The translations under genes and the position numbers were made by a program. From positions 1 through 64,000 of the forward strand of contig CAZNPL010000015.1 of the NCBI GenBank assembly GCA_964574815.1: a DNA stretch of 64,000 bases, written 5' to 3'. Source of the DNA: CAZNPL01 sp964574815. GTDB lineage: Bacteria > Planctomycetota > Phycisphaerae > UBA1845. Under the pieces are notes generated by a model. It had not been told where the DNA came from. It made no database searches and saw only the letters and a list, made by a program, of their open reading frames with translations. This document shows, one piece after another, positions 1 to 7,879 of the stretch; positions within the stretch are counted from its first letter, which is position 1; each line of letters starts with the position of its first letter.

Positions 1-353
1 TGGGATGACGGCGGTTTCCTGTCACAATCAGACCCCCGCTACGTCGGAAGGATGACTCGTGTCTCGACAGCCGCGGATGACCGGCGGACGTACAGGATTA
101 TACCGCGTGCCCCCGGTTTTTTGCCCGCCGTTGGCCCGCACACCCCACAATTGAGTCTATTCCCGGACGCAGCGCCGAGTAAAGTCACGATGAGAGAAAC
201 GCAGCTCTGGAATCGGCAGCCACTGCGAAGCTTCGCCGGCAGACAGTCAGTTGGATCGTTTCAAGGTGAGCGCAAGACGAACGGGCGCCCGAAGCCGAGC
301 GTACCTCTTTGACCCCCCGGAGAAACCGGGAAGATTCTCAGGCTCAGCCCTCT
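1..353. other. Left-edge non-coding stretch
   Basis: No reading frame here resembles a known protein, and I see no RNA gene or convincing terminator. It lies downstream of the minus-strand thrombospondin-type-3 gene, so it should hold that gene's 3' untranslated region. Confidence 0.4.
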
Positions 354-1928
354 TTAGGGGCAATCCTCCTGGGCGGTCTCGGCGCAAAGGTCGTCCCACT
401 CAACCAGACAGCAGAATGGGTCGCGGGCGCAAATATCCTGGCAGCAGGCCTCGTCTGCACATCCCGGGTCGACGTGCGCCGTATCACAAGGTTCGGTCGA
501 GCCGCTCGTGCAGGCCTCAAAACTGCCGCCGCAGATGCCGGCCGCTGCTCCAACGCACAGGTCGTCCCACTCGGATTCACAACAGAACGGGTCCACCGTG
601 CAGACCGCTCGACAGCAACCCTCGTCGCTGCAACCCGGCGTCGCGTGCTGCGAAAAACAATCCCCGGTGTCGCCGCCACAAACCGAACCCGTGTCCGCCG
701 GCTCCTCGCCGCACAAGATGACCAGGCTGCCATCGCCCTGCGCGTCGGCGAACCCACCCACGCGGACCATGAAGGCGTCGCCCTGCTCGGCCGGAAGCGA
801 AACCAGCGAGCCAAGACCGAACTCGCAGTTGTCGTCACTGCAGTCAATCGCGGGAGCGGTCGGGCAGGCGCACCCTTCGTAAACGGCCATAGTCGTGTCG
901 TAAGCGCTCGCACACAGATTGAACGTGACAAAACCCGTGCAGGACGCCTCGTAGCAGAACCACACATCCGAGGCAACGTCCACCACGGCGCACAACCCGC
1001 CCTCCTGCGGACCATCCGTCGTTGCCCCGATGTTCGTGTACGAGTTCGGCCCGTCGCTGACAGTCTGCGGCGTTGAGCACTCATCATTCGGCAAAGTCCC
1101 GCCGGGGATGAATCGGCAGTCGTCGCCGCAGGTTTCGCCGTCCGGGGGATCGCACTGTTCGCCGCTTTCGACCACTCCGTTCCCGCACTCAGCACCGTTT
1201 GGAGGAACTTCGCAACCGAACCGGTCAACCTCGGTGCCCGGCGGCGTACCCGGACACTGGTCGACGTCGTCGGTCACCTTGTCGCCGTCGCTGTCCAGTT
1301 GGTTCAGCGCACAGCCGTCGCCATCGACATCCTCACCGGCATCCGTTCCGGGACAAAGGTCCGCATCATCGTTGACGCCGTCCCCGTCGGTGTCCACGTT
1401 GGGATCGGGGCATCCGACCTCATCGACAACCGCGCCGGCCGGCGTGCCAGGGCACTCGTCGACGTCGTCGGTTACCCCGTCCCCGTCGGTGTCCAGTTGG
1501 CTTGCCGCACACCCGTTCGCGTCAACCGCGGCCCCGGCGGGCGTGCCAGGACAATCGTCATCCACGTCGGCCACGCCGTCACCGTCCGTATCAACGCTGC
1601 CTGCCGGGCAACCTTCCTCGTCGACTTCTGTTCCGGCCGGTGTGTCGGGGCACTCGTCGATGTCGTCGGTTACCCCGTCTCCGTCGGTGTCCAGTTGGCT
1701 TGCCGCACACCCGTTCGCATCGACCGCTGCGCCCTCGGGCGTTCCCGGGCAAGCATCGTCGGCATCAACAACGCCGTCGCCGTCGCTGTCTTCCGTGGAG
1801 TTGTCATTACCGTTCACGTTGCCGTTCGGAGGCGGAGGCTGCGGGCATCCCGGGGTCAGTACAATGACGCTCGGCAGCGCCAAAGCCATGATGATGGCCA
1901 TCAAAGGAAAAACACGGCGTCTTGGCAT
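354..1928 (-). CDS. Secreted thrombospondin type 3 repeat protein, cysteine-rich C-terminus
   Basis: A 524-residue exported protein, probably surface-attached. Residues 1-28 form a signal peptide ending in L-T-P-G-C, an atypical lipobox, so lipidation is possible but not certain. After a Pro/Asn-rich linker come six tandem repeats of about 33 residues (roughly 47-244), each with D-x-D-G-D-G calcium loops and C-P-x-T-P, the thrombospondin type 3 pattern. Next is a C-G-N-G-V-V-E-S-G-E-Q-C-D motif, then a domain of about 130 residues (N-D-E-C onward) of a kind common in planctomycete secreted proteins, then two Cys-rich repeats sharing D-P-F-C-C and E-W-D-D-L-C. Family knowledge suggests calcium-stabilised surface or adhesive roles; the actual function is unknown. 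It has no operon partner. Confidence 0.85.
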   Translation of the reverse strand: MPRRRVFPLMAIIMALALPSVIVLTPGCPQPPPPNGNVNGNDNSTEDSDGDGVVDADDACPGTPEGAAVDANGCAASQLDTDGDGVTDDIDECPDTPAGTEVDEEGCPAGSVDTDGDGVADVDDDCPGTPAGAAVDANGCAASQLDTDGDGVTDDVDECPGTPAGAVVDEVGCPDPNVDTDGDGVNDDADLCPGTDAGEDVDGDGCALNQLDSDGDKVTDDVDQCPGTPPGTEVDRFGCEVPPNGAECGNGVVESGEQCDPPDGETCGDDCRFIPGGTLPNDECSTPQTVSDGPNSYTNIGATTDGPQEGGLCAVVDVASDVWFCYEASCTGFVTFNLCASAYDTTMAVYEGCACPTAPAIDCSDDNCEFGLGSLVSLPAEQGDAFMVRVGGFADAQGDGSLVILCGEEPADTGSVCGGDTGDCFSQHATPGCSDEGCCRAVCTVDPFCCESEWDDLCVGAAAGICGGSFEACTSGSTEPCDTAHVDPGCADEACCQDICARDPFCCLVEWDDLCAETAQEDCP

Positions 1929-2418
1929 GGTCCTACCCCCAACGAGGCCGGACTCGCTCCGCAGGGCGAGCCGAAAGAGAAGAATATTCTTGTAAACGCT
2001 CCTCGCGCAAGTCTAGGCCACTCCAAGGGTTCCGACAAGACTGATAAGGCCTTCGGCATTATCGGGGTTCCTTCTCCCCGGTCGCATTCGTGACCCACTA
2101 CACCAGACGCGCCCTCCGCCGGCGGACCCCGCATCAACTGCTGGGCGCTGTTTTCGACGGCCACCGGCCGCTCGTCCGGCAGTGCCCCGACTTGCTCCAG
2201 GCATCGGAACGGTCGGATCGGTTTGGCCCCGCCGCCCTCCCCGACTATCATCTGCCCCAATCAGCGGACGAAACGACGAGATCCATGAGTCCAAAGTGAT
2301 AAGACGGTCGAACATTGACGGGCGGATGCTCCCGCAAAAAAACGAGATCACGCGCCGGATCAATGCCTGTGCTACCCACGGACGCTGACCGTACGCTTGT
2401 GACCGAGGAACCCTCGTA
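1929..2418. other. Divergent intergenic region before lpxA
   Basis: A 490-base gap between the divergent thrombospondin-repeat gene and lpxA. It must hold both promoters, but I cannot assign -35/-10 boxes with confidence. The overlapping frames here have no recognisable protein character. Confidence 0.4.
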
Positions 2419-3249
2419 ATGGCCATTCATCCCACCGCCGTCGTTGACCGGAACGCCGAAATCGATCCGACGGCCGAGATCGGGCCTTACGCAATCATTG
2501 ACGGTCCTGTTCGCATCGGGCCAGACACGCGTATCTACCCTCACGCTTACCTGAGCGGCTGGACGGAAATCGGGGCCGACTGCTCGATTCATCCCGGCGC
2601 CGTCGTCGGCCATCTGCCGCAGGACCTGGCCTACAAGGGTGAACGGTCTTTCTGCCGCATCGGTGACGGCACCGTCATTCGGGAGGGAGCATCGGTTCAC
2701 CGCGGAACGCAGGAAGACTCCGAGACCATCGTCGGCCGCCATTGCTTCATCATGTCGAACGCCCACGTCGCCCACAACTGCCGCGTCGGGGACGATGTGA
2801 AGATGGCCAACGTCGCGTTGCTGGCCGGTCACGTCACCGTGGGCAACGGAGCATTCATTTCGTCCAACTCGGGGGTTCACCAGTTTACCAGGATCGGCGA
2901 ACTGGCCATGATCGGGGGTCATTCGAAAATCACCATGGACGTTCCTCCCTATTTCCTCGCGGCGAGAGATGGACTTTGCCAAGGTGTCAATGTCGTGGGC
3001 ATGCGCCGCGCTGGTTTCGGGGCCGACGAGCGGCGTGAGGTCAAGCAGGCCTATCGCATTCTGTATCGTTCCGGGCTGAGCTTCGAAGACGCTTTGCATC
3101 GATTGCGCGCCGAGCTGACCACCGACGCCGCAGCCCGCATTGTGGAGTTCCTGGCCGCGCCTTCAAGGCGAGGGATTATTGGCGCCACCAAAGGACGAGC
3201 ATCGGAACAGCCAAGAGAGACTGAGACGGCAACCGAACGACCGCAGTAA
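2419..3249 (+). CDS. lpxA: Acyl-ACP--UDP-N-acetylglucosamine O-acyltransferase
   Basis: This enzyme carries out the first step of lipid A synthesis, moving a hydroxyacyl chain from acyl carrier protein to the 3-OH of UDP-GlcNAc in the cytoplasm. The N-terminal two thirds is a left-handed beta-helix with hexapeptide repeats (I-G-x-x-x-x). The LpxA signature N-A-H-V-A-H-N-C is at 115-121, giving H119 as the equivalent of the E. coli catalytic His125. H116, H138 and H154 (G-V-H-Q-F) are also conserved. The 276-residue length is slightly above the usual 255-265. It stands alone here, without lpxD, fabZ or lpxB. Its presence implies an outer membrane with lipid A. Confidence 0.93.
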   Translation: MAIHPTAVVDRNAEIDPTAEIGPYAIIDGPVRIGPDTRIYPHAYLSGWTEIGADCSIHPGAVVGHLPQDLAYKGERSFCRIGDGTVIREGASVHRGTQEDSETIVGRHCFIMSNAHVAHNCRVGDDVKMANVALLAGHVTVGNGAFISSNSGVHQFTRIGELAMIGGHSKITMDVPPYFLAARDGLCQGVNVVGMRRAGFGADERREVKQAYRILYRSGLSFEDALHRLRAELTTDAAARIVEFLAAPSRRGIIGATKGRASEQPRETETATERPQ

Positions 3250-3313
3250 TCGCCCTGCAGCGCGCACAACGCTCATACTAAGCCGCGAAGCAGCCCTCCC
3301 CCGCCGAAACACA

Positions 3314-4492
3314 CTAACCTGCCCGCACCGCCTCAATCCGCCGGCGAATGTCGCCCCCGCCACAAGTCAGCTTTGAGACAGCAGAATTCAGCGAGACGCT
3401 CAACCTGGACTGGCGTTCCGAGATTGCCTCAAAAGACCGCGCGATACCCGATAGCTCGCCACCCGCGGAGCCGACGTCAACCGGTTGCGGTTCAGCAGCA
3501 ACCGGCGGCGTACTCGCCGCAGAAGCGTCCTGTTCCGCGGCACCCTGCCTCGGCAACGGGTAGCCGTCCTCGTCGCTCGGCGAGCGGAGCACACGCTGTG
3601 TTGGTCTGATCAAACGGCTCGAAGCGGCGGATACGATGTCGCGCCGACCAGCGGCGACGCGCGCGGAGTCCTTCACCGATGACGGAACCAGGTTCATCGT
3701 CTCGCGCACTGCGTCGTGCACCAACTGCTCGTCTACACGTTGCGCCCTTGCGCCGAAGGCGAACAACAGGGCATTGTCGGCCACGTGGTTGATGAGCCTC
3801 GGCACGCCGCCGGACTCATTGTGGATCAACTCGATGGCGCGCTCCGTGAACAATTCGGTATCGCCGCCCGCGCGCTCCACCCGATGGCGTACATAACGAG
3901 CGCTGGCGTCTGCGTCGAAAGCGTTCACGTGTCGGACACAGTAAATACGCTGCCGCAATTCCTCGAGGGTCGCATCGCTCAACAAGCGGCCAAGCTCAGG
4001 CTCGGCGAACAGTGCGATCTGGAACGCGCCACCGTTATCAAGGTCCATGGCGGCCAGCATGCAGAGATGATCCAGCACGTCGCTCGAAAGGCGATGGGCG
4101 TCGTCGACGATGACGACCACCGGCCAGTCTCGGCGACGATGCACCGCCAACGTCCAGTAAAGTCGTTCAACCAGTTCTCCAACCGACTGGCCCGGCGGAA
4201 CGAGAACCCCCAGCCGCCGGGCAACGCAACTGAAAAGGTCAAGTCCATCGGCCGGACGATGACTGACGGTTACGGCCTCACACCGTACGTTGAGCGACTC
4301 GATGAGCATGCGCCCCAGAAACGTCTTGCCACATCCCGGCCTCGCTGTGACCATCGTCACGCCGCGCCGTTGACACACGCCGTAACGCAATGCGGCCAAC
4401 GCCTCGGAGTGATCCTCGCTGTGGAAGAAGAAATGCGGATCCAGGGTGTTCTCAAAGGGCATCCGCTCGAGTTGGAAGAACCCGTAGTACAT
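3314..4492 (-). CDS. ExeA/GspA-like AAA ATPase
   Basis: A cytoplasmic P-loop ATPase of 392 residues, of the family that includes ExeA of type II secretion and the ATPases near exosortase loci. It begins M-Y-Y-G-F-F-Q-L-x-R-M-P-F, a typical opening for this family. Walker A is A-R-P-G-C-G-K-T at 50-57, and Walker B (V-V-V-I-V-D-D-A) at about 125-132. A sensor/lid region follows to about residue 265 (G-G-V-P-R-L-I-N). The C-terminal 120 residues are low-complexity and divergent, with no clear peptidoglycan-binding domain. No secretion genes lie beside it. It converges with lpxA over a 64-bp gap. Confidence 0.85.
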   Translation of the reverse strand: MYYGFFQLERMPFENTLDPHFFFHSEDHSEALAALRYGVCQRRGVTMVTARPGCGKTFLGRMLIESLNVRCEAVTVSHRPADGLDLFSCVARRLGVLVPPGQSVGELVERLYWTLAVHRRRDWPVVVIVDDAHRLSSDVLDHLCMLAAMDLDNGGAFQIALFAEPELGRLLSDATLEELRQRIYCVRHVNAFDADASARYVRHRVERAGGDTELFTERAIELIHNESGGVPRLINHVADNALLFAFGARAQRVDEQLVHDAVRETMNLVPSSVKDSARVAAGRRDIVSAASSRLIRPTQRVLRSPSDEDGYPLPRQGAAEQDASAASTPPVAAEPQPVDVGSAGGELSGIARSFEAISERQSRLSVSLNSAVSKLTCGGGDIRRRIEAVRAG

Positions 4493-5032
4493 GCACTTCC
4501 TTCAGGTATGGTCCGCGCGCATCAAGTCGCGACACCGCTGTATCGGACAATCCACGATCCGGTAAAAGGTTGCGCGCGCATTCGGAGCCGCCTTCATTCG
4601 TCGGGGTCTCGGCGCCGAGTGTTCGTTTGGTGTTCGGGTGCAGGCAAGCCTCGTGTAAGGGCTTAAGGTCCGAGTAAATCCTTGTGCCTGCGACGGCGGG
4701 CCTCCGAACCGGCGACACTGGCTTCTCACGGCGCTCGGCGTCCAAACAACTCCGTACAATTTCTGGACAATTGAGCGCCCAATCGCCGGACAGCCCAGTT
4801 CGGTCACCGGGGACGAGTTGTCCGGGCCCCCTCGCCGCCGTACCCCAGAAAGCCATAACCTGTTTTCCGAAAGACATTTACGCGAACGGCGCACGGGCCC
4901 CAAACGACTTGCCCGAAGGCCGGAGCATGGTACGCGGCTTGCTCACAATTCCCGACACCTGCAAGTGGTCGCTGCGCGTGCGTCGGCGGCGGTAAAGCAC
5001 ACGTTCAATGCGGGTAGAAACGCTGAGATCCG
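4493..5032. other. Intergenic region, no features recognised
   Basis: About 540 bases between the divergent ATPase and a membrane protein gene. Several overlapping frames are open, but none has a recognisable domain, consistent start or ribosome-binding site. I see no tRNA or terminator. Both neighbouring promoters should lie here. Confidence 0.4.
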
Positions 5033-5506
5033 ATGAGTGGCGGGAAACGGGCTAGTCTTCTGCTGACGACGACGGCGCTGGTGTGTCTGGCCGCAGGGGG
5101 TTTCCTCATGTGGGACGTCACGCTGGCCATCTCGCCGACACCGCAGGAAGTGCCGGCTCTGGGCGAGTGGGCGAAGATCTACGCCCTCGCGCTGCTGGCG
5201 GCGCTCGGAGTAGCCGTTGTCGTGTGGCGGCGTCCCGTCGTTCAGGCTCAGGCGGTGCTCGAGACCTCGCCTCTCGGCGCGGGGCCGACGGGCTCACTTT
5301 TCGATTGGCGCGGCTACCTGGCAACGCTTATGGTGGTGGAAACGCTCGCGTTCGCGAGCGTTCTTGTTCTTGATGATTTGCGGGCGGCGCGTCCGCCGGC
5401 CAACTGGCTGGGACTCGCCGGTTGTGCGGCTGTGGTCGCATTCATGCTGCACCTGATCTGGCGACAGGTGCGTCTGCAAAGGAAGGGAGGTGGCAGGCAC
5501 GATTGA
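5033..5506 (+). CDS. Four-helix membrane protein with an internal IPTL-like motif
   Basis: A 157-residue integral membrane protein, not recognised beyond that. Hydrophobic segments lie at about 8-33, 45-66, 90-112 and 122-144, and a basic tail (R-Q-V-R-L-Q-R-K) follows. Residues 40-67 run V-P-A-L-G-E-W followed by a hydrophobic helix and W-R-R-P. This has the form of the IPTL-CTERM sorting signal, but in the middle of the protein. It lacks the Cys and Arg residues of exosortases. The next gene, 120 bp downstream on the same strand, carries a similar motif at its true C-terminus, so the two may be linked. The ribosome-binding site is weak. Confidence 0.7.
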   Translation: MSGGKRASLLLTTTALVCLAAGGFLMWDVTLAISPTPQEVPALGEWAKIYALALLAALGVAVVVWRRPVVQAQAVLETSPLGAGPTGSLFDWRGYLATLMVVETLAFASVLVLDDLRAARPPANWLGLAGCAAVVAFMLHLIWRQVRLQRKGGGRHD

Positions 5507-5626
5507 CGGGGCAGGGGCTCTGTTGCCCGGACGTGTGTTCGGGGGCGAAGGCCGGGTCCCTTGAGACGTATGGTACTCAGTGACTCCCGGAACGGTCCGG
5601 GTTGGAATCCGAAGGAGGTTTGGATC

Positions 5627-7093
5627 ATGCGGAAGATTGCGGTAATTCTTGCTCTAGGCACCATGGTGATGTGGTGCGGTTCGGCGTGGGCCCAGTCAGA
5701 GCCCGCTTGTGATGCGATCACCATTCCGGGTAGTTGCCCGAGCCCGCCGGACGAGACGGGCAACTGCGGCTGCGACTGGTTCGAGGACTTCGAGAGCTAC
5801 AGCTTGGGAGAGATTCCGCAGGCGCCGAATAACCCGGCGGCGGCGCCCGGAGCCGATCCGTCGAATCACTGGGCGGGCTGGAACTACAATCCCGGCGTTC
5901 TCGGAGAGATCGACGATGCCCAGGACCATACGACAGGCACGGGCCAGTCGATGCGTATCGACCAGGGCGACGACCAGGTGCACTGGTTGCTGGGTCGCGG
6001 TATTCAGAGCGACGGAATCGGCTACGACGCCGACGTGAGCACGTACTGGGTCCACGAGGGATGGATCTTCGTGCCGACCGACCACTCGGCCGATCACTTC
6101 TGGATCATGAACTCGCACTACGTTCGTTTCACGAACGATCCGAACAGTCTTCTGCCCACGGACTGGCACGCGCAGTTCGAGTTCAACAGCAACCAGGACA
6201 AGGTCTGGAACAGCCTCTTCTTCGCCGACCCGCCGTCTGGCTCTCCCGATCTGGTGAAGGGAGAATGGTCGAACATCAGAGTGGAAATGAACTTCGTGGA
6301 CGACCTTTGCCTCATGTTCTACGACGACAACTTCGTCATGGGGTATCAGTGGGCAGCGGCCGTGGGTGCCGGTCCGGACGCGCTCTTCTTCGGCAACCTC
6401 GACCTGTTCAGCAGTAACGGCAGTCGGGCGTGGTATGACGACATCGCGATGTCGGCGGCTGAAGTTCCGCCCACGAACCGTCCGGCGTTCGAGTGCATCC
6501 TGGAGGAAGTGACCGAACCGGACCGCTGTGCCACCTTCATGTTCCGCGTGCACAACGAGAACACCGAGGGTTCCATCGCCCAGTTCTTCATCGACGTCGA
6601 AGCGGGCGAGGGCGGCGAGAAGTCTGCCTGCCGCGGCACTGCCAACGGCATCAGCAACGTCACGCCGCCGCCGGGCTGGTCGGTCCAGAACTGCACCAAC
6701 TGGAACAGCGGGCACGTCCTGTACAGCTTCACGGCCAATACACCGGGTGATGAGATCGCGGTCGGCGATACGGTGACCGGATTCATCACGCTGGACGTCA
6801 ACAAGGGCCGTGAGGTCGAGAGCACGACCACGGGGGCGACCATCCCGCCGTATACGGCTCGGATGGCCGCGGCGCAATTCGCTGGCAACGAGGCGTTCGC
6901 CGTCTGTGCATCGGGCGACTACAGTTTCGGTCCGACGCTTGGCGGGCTCCAGCAGTGGAGCGGCATCAGTGCCTGTGAGGCGTTCCTGAACGTTCCGGCG
7001 ACATCAACCTGGGCGAAGGTGATCCTCCTGTCCCTGGTTCTCGCCGGCGGCACGATGCTCGTTCTGCGCTCGCGTCGCATGGCGACCGCGTAG
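5627..7093 (+). CDS. Secreted lectin-like protein with IPTL-like C-terminal anchor
   Basis: A 488-residue exported protein. The start is placed at ATG 5627 because AAGGAGG lies 8 bases upstream and the signal peptide (M-R-K-I-A-V-I-L-A ... A-W-A-Q) begins there; a longer reading from 5561 is less likely. The mature protein opens with W-F-E-D-F-E-S-Y, common at the start of planctomycete concanavalin-like/laminin-G-like domains, and has a second beta-rich region from about residue 290. The C-terminus is V-P-A-T-S-T-W, a hydrophobic helix, then R-S-R-R, the plan of an IPTL-CTERM sorting signal. Function is unknown; export and anchoring are inferred. A strong terminator follows. Confidence 0.8.
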   Translation: MRKIAVILALGTMVMWCGSAWAQSEPACDAITIPGSCPSPPDETGNCGCDWFEDFESYSLGEIPQAPNNPAAAPGADPSNHWAGWNYNPGVLGEIDDAQDHTTGTGQSMRIDQGDDQVHWLLGRGIQSDGIGYDADVSTYWVHEGWIFVPTDHSADHFWIMNSHYVRFTNDPNSLLPTDWHAQFEFNSNQDKVWNSLFFADPPSGSPDLVKGEWSNIRVEMNFVDDLCLMFYDDNFVMGYQWAAAVGAGPDALFFGNLDLFSSNGSRAWYDDIAMSAAEVPPTNRPAFECILEEVTEPDRCATFMFRVHNENTEGSIAQFFIDVEAGEGGEKSACRGTANGISNVTPPPGWSVQNCTNWNSGHVLYSFTANTPGDEIAVGDTVTGFITLDVNKGREVESTTTGATIPPYTARMAAAQFAGNEAFAVCASGDYSFGPTLGGLQQWSGISACEAFLNVPATSTWAKVILLSLVLAGGTMLVLRSRRMATA

Positions 7094-7120
7094 GGCAGCG
7101 GGTTTTTAGCAAACACAAAG

Positions 7121-7158
7121 CGGAGTCGGCTCCTCAGGAGCCGGCTCCGTTTTCCTTT
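7121..7158 (+). terminator. Rho-independent terminator
   Basis: A near-perfect hairpin (arms CGGAGTCGGCTCC and GGAGCCGGCTCCG with one G-T wobble) spans 7121-7149 and is followed by TTTTCCTTT. It sits 28 bases after the stop of the secreted lectin-like gene. Confidence 0.85.
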
Positions 7159-7391
7159 GGGACTCGCACGACTTTGCGGTAGGGGTGCTGCATCACTTCA
7201 AGCCATCGGGAAGCTGAGGCGCCGGCGCGGATGATGCAAAGCACGGGCATCGGGCGCTCACCGTGCGGCACTTACTTGTCTATAGTATGGGCAGCCGAGG
7301 TCCCGTCCGGGCATTTCGTTGCGGCGCGCATGATGGGCTCTGGCGACTGGGCGCTGCGGGGCGGCGGACGGGGTTGTCGCAAGCGGTGGGC
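7159..7391. other. Short convergent spacer before infA
   Basis: Sequence between the terminator and the 3' end of infA on the opposite strand. No gene or site is recognised. Confidence 0.35.
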
Positions 7392-7619
7392 TCAGCGTTT
7401 CCGATAAGTGATGCGTCCCCTGGTGAGATCGTACGGGGAAACATCGACGATCACCTCATCGCCGGGGAGGATTCGGATGTAGTATTTGCGCATCTTGCCG
7501 GCGATCGTACAGAGGATTTCGTGCTTTTCATCGCCGAGTTCGGCGGAGACCATGAACATGGCGTTGGGCAACGCCTTGGTTACAACGCCCTCCACCTCGA
7601 TGTTCTGCCCCTTTGCCAC
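7392..7619 (-). CDS. infA: Translation initiation factor IF-1
   Basis: IF-1 binds the ribosomal A site during initiation. The 75-residue protein is a single S1/OB-fold domain with the family hallmarks G-K-M-R-K-Y-Y-I-R-I-L-P-G-D and S-P-Y-D-L-T-R-G-R-I. I place the start at GTG 7619 because AGGAG lies 5 bases upstream and the protein then begins V-A-K-G-Q, matching the usual M-A-K start; the ATG at 7652 would add 11 unrelated residues. There is a small insertion (L-G-D-E-K-H) in the middle. It is not next to ribosomal protein genes here. Confidence 0.95.
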   Translation of the reverse strand: MAKGQNIEVEGVVTKALPNAMFMVSAELGDEKHEILCTIAGKMRKYYIRILPGDEVIVDVSPYDLTRGRITYRKR

Positions 7620-7673
7620 GTTGACTCCTGTCGTCAGGGACCATGGAAGCACGGGTAGGTGTCTGCATCCGTC

Positions 7674-7877
7674 TCATTCGCGACGCCCACCAACAGCGAT
7701 CACCGGGAAGGTCGAAATCTCCACTCGCCGGACGGGCGGAATCGTACGGCTGCTTCCCGGTCCAGTCAACCTTGTCCTCCGCAGCTCTTTCAGCTCTTTC
7801 ACACGCACCAGGCACGTCGCGTAAGCCCCGGCGGCGCCCATTTCCCCGTTGCGGTTGATTCGAACCACCTCGTCGCA
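7674..7877 (-). pseudogene. Possible 3' remnant of an unknown gene
   Basis: Right after the antiporter stop, one minus-strand frame reads 67 residues of protein-like sequence with E-V-V-R-I-N-R-N-G-E-M-G-A-A near its start, ending at a stop at 7674. The motif recalls the C-terminal strand of glycosylasparaginases (L-N-K-x-G-E-Y-G), but this is a weak impression. It has no start codon of its own in a sensible place. Confidence 0.15.
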
Positions 7878-7879
7878 AT

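Noticed and set aside
1030..1995. Ser/Pro-rich plus-strand frame opposite the thrombospondin-repeat gene
   Set aside because: Mirror of the repeats in the true gene; no start site or homology.
5033..5506. Exosortase
   Set aside because: Length and helices are suggestive, but the catalytic Cys and Arg motifs are missing.
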